Shown here one piece after another: positions 7,601-10,975 of a DNA stretch of 10,975 bases; positions within the stretch are counted from its first letter, which is position 1, and each line of letters begins with the position of its first letter. The notes beneath the pieces were generated by a model, which did not search any database, had not been told where the DNA came from, and saw only the letters and a list, made by a program, of their open reading frames with translations. A program made the translations under genes and the position numbers. The stretch covers positions 1 to 10,975 of the forward strand of contig PJAB01002016.1 in NCBI GenBank assembly GCA_002887195.1, written 5' to 3'. This DNA is from Chrysochromulina parva (taxonomy: Eukaryota > Haptophyta > Prymnesiales > Chrysochromulinaceae).

Positions 7601-10600
7601 CACTCAACACGGCACGCAGCCACGGCCGGTAGGGCCCGATCGATGTGGAAGCGAGGAGGACGAAACCGTCGTCCTCGGGATGGTCCCAAGTGGGCATGAG
7701 CTCGAGCGTCATGTTGGGCACGTGCGGCGGGAAGGGCACCAGCGCCTGCGACGTGTGATGAGGGGGGTACTCAGCAGAATGCAAGTGCACTCGGCTACCG
7801 TGGTACTCAGCGGCGATCACCTCATCAGGGCTCATCAGAGCTCATCTGGGCTCATCACGGAGGGCTCATCAAGGGAGGGCTCATCAGGGCTCATCATCAG
7901 GGCTCATCATCAGGGCTCATCAGAGCCGCGCGCACTTCCAAGAAGAGCTCATCGCGCGTCGTCCTGGTCGTGAGCACGCGCGTCGTCCTCGAGCTGCACT
8001 CGAGCACGCCTTGCGAGATCAAGAGCACGCGCACCTGTGGGGAAGGGTGAGACGCCGTGGTGAGCGCATGCATGTGCGGGAGCGCAGTCATGAGCGCATG
8101 CATGCGCTGGGCGCGCGCGAGCCGTCGCGAGCGCATGCATGCACGCATGCATGAGCGAGGCCCACAAGCCTGCGCACCTCGTCGTCGGCCATGGTCGTCG
8201 GCGCGCCCAGGGCATCCGTCAGTTGATCTCCGGCAGAAAACGAAAGCCCGAGCGCCGCTGAGATGACCTGCCTGAGCTGTTCGGTGGCGTCGGAGGCGCT
8301 TAGGAGGAGGATAGTGAGGACGGGCGGCAGGTAAGCCTCGGTCGCGTTCGTCAAGTTCGAACCGTCGAAGAAGAGAAGCTCTCGCGGAGAGTAGAAGTCC
8401 TGATGGGAGGGGACATCAGCGGTCATCAAAGGCCCTCAGGGATCATCATGGGTCTGCGGGCGCATGATTTTTCGTCACTCCATGAGGTTTCGTCACTCGA
8501 TCAGGTTTCATCGCTCAATGAGGTTTCGTCACTCGATCAGGTTTCATCACCCACCTGCCCATTGACGGAGAATTCCACAAGAGCGCTCCCCTGCCGACCG
8601 GGCGGCAAGAGGCACACCGCATACGTGGGGCCCACCGCCACCGCTGGAGCCGCCACGCCGCCGGCTTGACACAACGTGAGAAGACCAACGTGAGGAGATC
8701 GCACCTCGTAGCCCGGCCGTGCGCTCAGGTGATTCCACAGGTCGCGTGAGCCCTCAGGCGCCGTATCGGGCAGCCTCGAGGGCATCATCCAGCGACGCCC
8801 GTCATGCGAGTGGTCGGCGATGGCGCGCACCTGTGGGGAAGCGAGGACATTGGACTTGAAGTCATCAGGCGTCATCAGGCGTCATCAGGCGTCATCAGGC
8901 GTCATCAGGCGTCATCAGGCGTCATCAGGCGTCATCAGGCGTCATCAGGCGTCATCAGGCGTCATCAGGCGTCATCAGGCGTCATCAGTGCGCACCTCGA
9001 CGGAGGCTTCGCCTCCAACTGACGAGCTCACGCACGAAAAGAGATCGATCCGGATCTTGAGCTTGGGCATGTGCTCCGGCACGGAGTCCTGGAACTGCTC
9101 GAGGCGCGACTTGAACCACTCGACCTGCGGGGCGCATGCGGCCTCGAGCACCGCACTTGAACGGTCGCGCCGCTCCGCGGACATCAGCAGATCTTCGCCC
9201 TTGGTCATGACGGGGATGACGGTCGTGTTCGGGGCACCCAGGCGCAATGCGTTGAGCCAGCGGCCGACATAGAGCTCGTACATCGTCTTCAGGATGGATA
9301 CATCGAGCGCGGGCACGACGAGCAGGTAGACCGAGCCGTCGCACAGGTACGGCTGTAGCACGGACCCATAGTCCTTTCCACCAGACAGGTCCCACATGGT
9401 GAAAACCCCTTGCGAGTCCGCCTCGCCGATGAGCGCGGACGAGACGCTGATGTGACCAGACAGCGAGTACGAGAGGTCGCGCATGTGCTGCTCGAGCTGC
9501 TTGAGAGCCTTGGTGAGCACCTGTGGGGAAGTGAGCGAGGGAAGGCGCCGTGATGAGCGCGCAGACTGGGCGCCGTGGTGGGCGCGCATCTTGGGCGCCG
9601 TGTTGAGCACATGCATGCTGGGCGTACGCGTACTGTCTTGCCTGACTGAGCGTGCCCGACAGTCAATCAGTGGCAATCCGTGGCAATCCGTGGCAATCCG
9701 TGGCAATCAGTGGCAATCCGTGGCAATCAACGTACCATCTTGCCCAACTGAGCATGCCCGAGGATGCACACGCGCGCTCCATAGTATTTCATCGAACCTT
9801 GCATCAGCTTCTCCTGGATGAATTTACGCACGGCTCTGATGCCCTGCCGTGCAGTGGACGTGGGCGGCCGTTGGAATGCCTTGATGGCGGCCTCACGTGG
9901 CGCCGTGCCGGGCTCGAGGGCAAACAAGGCGTCGAAATTGGCCGGAACGGCCTCGCCCGCCTTGGGGGTGAGCGCGGCCGAGGTGCTCGACACGACGCCG
10001 AGCAAGTCCACGTGGATGACCAACGGCGCGATGGGCTTGGGCGGGCGCACGAGCAACACCTCATGCACGGACAGCTTGAGGCTCACCGAGCCCGGCGCGC
10101 CGCCGCCAGAGCTCTCATTGAGTGTGCGAAGCGCGGCGAGAGCGACCACCGAGACGCTCAGCGTCCCAAGGGTCTCCTTGCCGTTGGGGGAGAGCACGGG
10201 GCGCGGCGCCATGGATGAGAGGTCCTGCCCGGCCGCGAGCAGTGCCCTGAGCGACACGTGGCAGATGCCATACCTGATGAGGGAGGCAATCAGAGGTCAT
10301 CAGAGGTCATCAGAGGTCATCAGAGGTCATCAGAGCACGTCATGTGGCAGACGCCGTACGTCGAGGCGCTGCCGCTTCGGAAAATGGTCTTGACCACGAG
10401 CTGCATCTCGCTCTCCTCCTCATCGGCCGCCTCGAGCGCCGTCGCGAGCTTCACGGCGAGCTTCGAGAGTGGCGCGAGTGTGAAGGACTTGGAGAAGGGG
10501 AATGGGTAGAGGCCTTCGCCGTGCGTGGTCTCCTTCTGAGTCGTCTCCTCGAGCTCGGCCACGCCGAGCATGTCGACGAGCAGCCGCACGCCATGTCGCG

Positions 10601-10975
10601 CGGCGGGCGGTGCTTTCTTGAGCTTGAGTTCCGTCACGTCGACGAAGAGTTGGTCCGAGTGCGCCGACTTGCCCATGGTGGCGATTGCCGTGATCACCTT
10701 GACGCCGACAGTCAGCTCGCCCACCACGACGCCGGCGCAATCGACGATTGGGCGTGGCGTGGGCGGCAGGTTGGCACCCTTGGCGACCAGATCATCCTCC
10801 ATGCTCGTCAGACGCTCGCTCGCGAGGCTCTGGCTGGCGTCCACCATGGAGGAGGCGACCCACTCGCCCGTGTAGTCGTTCCCGAGCGCCGTCGAGAAGC
10901 GGAAGATGTCGTCCACAAACGAGCGGTTGCCGCGCAGCGCACCGGCGGCGTAATTGGTCACGCCATCAAAGTGGA
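4510..10975 (-). CDS. Large multi-exon gene (5' partial): C2-like units, Roc GTPase, IPT/TIG segments, Armadillo repeats
   Basis: Seventeen exons can be joined through GT-AG introns with matching phase at every junction: 10360-10975, 9736-10273, 8996-9520, 8555-8830, 8178-8399, 7936-8034, 7533-7820, 7075-7450, 6740-6993, 6292-6536, 6083-6155, 5790-5837, 5510-5675, 5165-5358, 4888-4996, 4736-4793 and 4510-4618. The sum is 4,196 nt, about 1,397 codons, ending at TGA 4510-4512. The frame is open at the window edge, so the start lies outside. Fifteen of 16 acceptors are AG|G and twelve are AG|GT. Roc and Armadillo domains are normally cytosolic, while IPT domains occur both outside and inside cells, so the combination is odd. 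I see no promoter-like gap between the parts, but a boundary hidden in an intron (6083/5837 or near 8830 are likeliest) is possible. Two or three genes is the alternative. Confidence 0.55.
4619..4735 (-). repeat. Intron 16 (117 nt) with GAGGCCATCA array
   Basis: Starts AAG|gttcgtcaaacc and the next exon starts GTTGGTCACGCC (9 of 12 bases shared). Two copies of the CTGATGAGGGATGCAAT-like 3' module lie at 4619-4665. Confidence 0.75.
4736..5837 (-). CDS. Exons 12-16: Armadillo repeats
   Basis: Exons 5790-5837, 5510-5675, 5165-5358, 4888-4996 and 4736-4793. Spliced reading gives 'VLCSVSKLSAGNQANQVAIA' / 'KAGGVPPPLIMWL', 'GLITRSNGRPLLIELL', 'AAAARTLWHLAG', 'GEAIAAASGMQPLCSML', 'VKARATSALSELA' / 'RDNQANQSAAAQAGGIAY' and 'GDRAESAKKAAASAHWLLT'. 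The repeating 'A..AL..LA..N..n...Ia.aGgi..L..lL' pattern is that of Armadillo repeats, a protein-binding superhelix. Exon 12 may start at 5852 instead of 5837; both acceptors keep phase 0. Phases of the other junctions match uniquely with GT-AG sites. This block could be its own gene or the C-terminal third of the large one. Confidence 0.7.
4794..4887 (-). other. Intron 15 (94 nt), no tandem array
   Basis: Donor CAAG|gtacgt and acceptor ctcgaag|GCGAC are the only pair I found that keeps phase and gives 'LRQ-GDRAESAKK'. It lacks the decamers seen in most of the others. Confidence 0.6.
4997..5164 (-). repeat. Intron 14 (168 nt), twintron-like
   Basis: 5085-5116 copies the exon 14 end and donor (5162-5193; 27 of 32 bases). 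The copy ends in AG at 5088 and is followed by gtgtgg. Removing 5088-5164 first would rebuild a donor for the remaining 4997-5087. GGTCATCAGA arrays lie on both sides. Ends gcatccctcatcag|GTTAAG. Confidence 0.8.
5359..5509 (-). repeat. Intron 13 (151 nt) with a 42-nt exon-like cassette
   Basis: Donor gtctcatc repeats the exon 14 start GTCTCATC. Inside, 5402-5443 copies the first part of exon 14 with a 6-nt insertion. It has its own AG (5444) and GT (5401) and a length divisible by three. It ends in the ACGACGTCTCC-cttccccacag module. Confidence 0.8.
5676..5789 (-). repeat. Intron 12 (114 nt) with a 21-nt array
   Basis: CAATTAGAGGCCAATCATGG-type units start at 5681, 5702 and 5723. Splices 'AGNQ' to 'ANQVAIA', the conserved NxxNQ of an Armadillo repeat. 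Confidence 0.8.
5838..6082 (-). repeat. Intron 11 (245 nt) made of 57/58-nt units that carry splice-site copies
   Basis: Units begin at 5864, 5922, 5979 and 6036 (spacing 58, 57, 57). Each contains a copy of the exon 11 end plus donor (CTCGTCACG-GTGATT) and of the ATCCCTCATCA 3' module. Two nested acceptors, at 5853 and 5838, are both in phase. This is where a boundary between the IPT and Armadillo parts would fall. Confidence 0.8.
6083..6536 (-). CDS. Exons 10-11: further IPT/TIG repeats
   Basis: Exon 10 (6292-6536) opens 'LTIALNGEHFLSARPPAIY', then 'FLSIFPTGGPVEGGTLITV' and 'RGYGL', and ends 'LSGSGFT'. Exon 11 (6083-6155) continues 'YYEDPHVFGILPTGGPMRG' and 'GTLVT'. 'PTGGPxxGGTLxTVxG' is a strong IPT signature and occurs twice. 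The middle of the exon 10 repeat is shorter than usual, with no 'C-FG' strand. The junction phases (2 then 1) match. Confidence 0.75.
6156..6291 (-). repeat. Intron 10 (136 nt) with an AATCAGATGC array
   Basis: Six perfect decamers at 6201-6260 plus a partial one. Donor TTCAC|gtacgt, acceptor gcctcattag|GTACTA; they share only GTAC. Confidence 0.85.
6537..6739 (-). repeat. Intron 9 (203 nt) with two copies of the next exon's start
   Basis: 6578-6613 matches the exon 10 start (6501-6536) at 33 of 36 bases. The intron's own first ~29 nt (6711-6739) is a more diverged copy. A decamer array GGCACTCAGA of about nine units lies at 6627-6715, and a CATGCATG/CACTACGGCG 3' module at 6537-6577 ends in cttccacag. 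Confidence 0.85.
6740..7450 (-). CDS. Exons 8-9: IPT/TIG domain with polyalanine and glycine inserts
   Basis: Exon 8 (7075-7450) reads 'VLHTFWPRAGP', a polyalanine run, 'NTSVAVTGFGFDVLG' and 'ARCKFGTVIT'. Exon 9 (6740-6993) reads 'FGTLDVFLPV', a Gly/Asp-rich insert, then 'TLVRCIAPDF' and 'GGTAEVE'. The order 'fwPraGp - vaVtGfGF - CkFG - vrCiaP - vevtia' is that of IPT/TIG (immunoglobulin-like, plexin and transcription-factor) domains. The low-complexity inserts lie in loops between strands. Exon 8 ends in phase 1 and exon 9 supplies the matching two bases. Confidence 0.7.
6994..7074 (-). repeat. Intron 8 (81 nt) with exon-start copy
   Basis: Donor gtacgagcCATGCATGCAT repeats the start of exon 9 (GTACGAGC-ATGCATGCAT from 6993), with one extra C. 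Ends aaccctaattag. It has no decamer array. Confidence 0.8.
7451..7532 (-). repeat. Intron 7 (82 nt) bounded by a perfect 28-bp direct repeat
   Basis: 7446-7473 and 7528-7555 are identical, offset by exactly the intron length (82). CAG|GTGCT lies inside each copy: the donor comes from the upstream copy and the acceptor from the downstream copy. Splicing restores a single uninterrupted 'FRYYEQ-VL'. The 26 or so bases between arms beyond the array are GAGGTCATCA/T repeats. Confidence 0.92.
7533..8034 (-). CDS. Exons 6-7: linker and start of an IPT segment
   Basis: Exon 6 (7936-8034, 33 codons, 'VRVLLISQGVLECSS') is the least certain of the series, since its donor GAA|GTGCGC is weak. Exon 7 (7533-7820) encodes 'PNMTLELMPTWDHPEDD' and ends 'NGSYFYFRYYEQ', the FxYY element that opens IPT repeats in algal and oomycete proteins. 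All four ends are phase 0. A short direct repeat (GCTGAGTACC) near 7757-7815 hints that the start of exon 7 could differ from my call. Confidence 0.55.
7821..7935 (-). repeat. Intron 6 (115 nt) with a GCTCATCAGG array
   Basis: About ten imperfect copies of CTCATCAGGG fill nearly the whole intron. Ends gatgag|GTGATC. The intron start and exon start agree at 8 of 12 bases. The donor GAA|gtgcgc is weak. Confidence 0.65.
8035..8177 (-). repeat. Intron 5 (143 nt) rich in CATGCATG
   Basis: Donor GAG|gtgcgc and exon start GTGCGC share six bases. The body (8079-8152) is a run of GCGCATGCATG palindromic words. The 3' end is the cleanest copy of the CACGGCGTCTCACCC-ttccccacag module. Confidence 0.85.
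8178..8830 (-). CDS. Exons 4-5: linker and IPT-like segment
   Basis: Exon 4 (8555-8830) starts at cccacag|GTGCGC and ends at a good donor, GGGCAG|GTGGGT. Exon 5 (8178-8399) follows after cccatcag|GACTTC. The join gives 'LVEFSVNGQDFYSPRELLFF', which looks like the end of an IPT/TIG repeat (vsvNGqdF...F), followed by two N-glycosylation sequons in 'NLTNAT'. The first half ('DHSHDGRRWMMPSRLPD') is unrecognised and may complete the Roc region or start another domain. The change from Roc-like to IPT-like sequence falls inside one open exon, which argues against a simple gene boundary here. Confidence 0.6.
8400..8554 (-). repeat. Intron 4 (155 nt) with an 18-nt array
   Basis: Alternating 18-mers AGGTTTCGTCACTCGATC and AGGTTTCATCGCTCAATG, about five copies in 8465-8553. 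Donor CAG|gtgggt, acceptor cccatcag|GAC. No exon-start copy is visible. Confidence 0.85.
8831..8995 (-). repeat. Intron 3 (165 nt) with a perfect decamer array
   Basis: GTCATCAGGC is repeated 12 times without a change at 8861-8980, plus 8 more bases. Donor GAG|gtgcgc matches the downstream exon start GTGCGC. Ends cttccccacag. Confidence 0.9.
8996..9520 (-). CDS. Exon 3: core of a Roc (Ras of complex proteins) GTPase
   Basis: 175 codons, phase 0 at both ends, after a strong acceptor (cttccccacag|GTGCTC) and ending GAG|GTGCGC. 'VLTKALKQLEQH' continues the P-loop helix of exon 2. Then come 'FTMWDLSGGKDYGSVL' (G3, DxxG), 'DGSVYLLVVPALD', 'NTTVIPVMTKGEDLL' (G4-like, TKGE rather than NKxD) and 'IDLFSCVSSSVGGEAS' (G5-like). 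This order and spacing fit Roc domains of Roco proteins. These bind GTP and act in signalling, usually with a following COR domain. No clear COR domain follows here. Confidence 0.75.
9521..9735 (-). repeat. Intron 2 (215 nt) holding a second P-loop copy
   Basis: Starts ATG|gtacgt and ends cttccccacag|GTGCTC. Array TGGCAATCCG-like x6 at 9671-9730. At 9629-9659 it holds a 31-nt copy of the exon 2 end plus donor (9731-9761), which reads 'GHAQSGKT' and is followed by another donor (gtacgc at 9633). A 3' module with CATGCATG and CACGGCG words fills 9525-9620. Confidence 0.85.
9736..10975 (-). CDS. Exons 1-2: tandem C2-like units leading into a GTPase P-loop
   Basis: Exon 1 is 10360-10975 (5' end outside the window) and exon 2 is 9736-10273. 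The peptide holds two similar units. Unit 1 runs 'GELTVGVKVI', 'LFVDVTELKL', 'VRLLVDMLG', 'FTLAP'; unit 2 runs 'GTLSVSVVAL', 'LKLSVHEVLL', 'LVIHVDLLG', 'FALEP'. The alternating beta-strand pattern and the 'vdllG' turn recall C2 domains such as those of RPGRIP1-type ciliary proteins; this is a pattern-level guess. Exon 2 ends with 'KFIQEKL' and 'ARVCILGHAQLGKM', the usual run-in to the P-loop of Roco GTPases, but with Met where Ser/Thr is expected. Exons 1 and 2 join inside a Thr codon (TCGAC|GTATGG). Confidence 0.7.
10274..10359 (-). repeat. Intron 1 (86 nt) with decamer array and exon-start copy
   Basis: Starts at GAC|gtacgg and ends ctccctcatcag|GTATGG. Its first 27 nt (10333-10359) copy the start of exon 2 (from 10273 downward); over the first 19 nt only three bases differ. 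Plus-strand array CAGAGGTCAT x4 at 10291-10330. Confidence 0.85.

Larger units (their letters stand above)
4619..10290 (-). repeat. Two dispersed families of intron 3'-end modules
   Basis: Family A (sense ATTGCATCCCTCATCAG) ends introns 1, 14 and 16, with a variant in 10, and recurs in every unit of intron 11. Family B (sense CACGGCG ... CTTCCCCACAG, often after CATGCATG) ends introns 2, 5, 9 and 13, with the terminal part only in 3. Family B positions on the plus strand start at 5359, 6537, 8035, 8831 and 9521. Confidence 0.75.

Noticed and set aside
8055..8155. CATGCATG run as a mobile-element end or recombination site
   Set aside because: Only short palindromic words within an intron; no paired terminal repeats or transposase were found.
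8654..8725. An extra 40-nt intron inside exon 4 (GAG|gtgcga ... caag)
   Set aside because: Its removal would shift the frame, and the exon reads through openly into the conserved 'SVNGQ' end.
8861..8988. CRISPR-like regular repeats
   Set aside because: The 10-nt units are contiguous with no unique spacers, and the context is a eukaryotic intron.
8804..9022. Plus-strand ORF with 'RRHQASSGVI' repeats
   Set aside because: Translation of the decamer array in intron 3; a 10-nt unit cycles through all frames, so it stays open by chance.
10420..10740. Arg-rich minus-strand ORF
   Set aside because: Off-frame shadow of exon 1, whose frame has C2-like strand patterns and stays open to the window edge.

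Overview
The window looks like nuclear DNA of a GC-rich microalga. A haptophyte is the best guess, from AP2 domains of the 'TGFK' type, a GARP/Myb 'SHLQKYR' box, and short GT-AG introns filled with 10-base tandem repeats. The taxon is an inference. No bacterial operon, rRNA, tRNA or CRISPR was seen. Both genes I can support lie on the minus strand.

Layout by position. 1-550: three to four decayed copies of a ~138-155 bp tandem repeat that carry small palindromes. 551-765: non-coding, with a decayed AP2-domain scrap at 699-740. 766-3627 (minus): an intron-free gene for a proline- and alanine-rich protein with two AP2 domains and a C-terminal GARP domain. Its frame stays open, without an ATG, back to 4269 through a GGCGAGGGC-type minisatellite. 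4270-4509: a short gap between genes with a twice-repeated block. 4510-10975 (minus): an exon-intron-dense gene whose 5' end lies beyond the window.

For the large gene I traced 17 exons and 16 introns (81-245 nt). Every junction keeps one reading frame, giving about 1,397 codons. In order the product reads: two C2-like units, a Roc-type GTPase core, IPT/TIG-like segments, Armadillo repeats, and a short hydrophobic tail. Whether this is one mosaic protein or two or three neighbouring genes cannot be settled without transcripts. The phases allow a single protein.

The main find is how the introns are built. Many introns begin with a copy of the start of the next exon, or hold inside them a copy of the preceding exon's end together with its donor site. 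One intron (7451-7532) is bounded by a perfect 28-bp direct repeat with AG|GT in its middle, as expected of a very young intron made by duplication. In three older duplicate pairs the differences fall at CpG sites. Some copies create nested (twintron-like) introns or in-frame candidate micro-exons, one of which carries an intact GKT P-loop while the exon copy reads GKM. The rest of most introns is a private array of a ~10-nt unit whose sense strand usually contains CTGAT, a branch-point-like word. The introns end in two recurrent 3' modules. Together this suggests an intron-generating system still at work in this gene.
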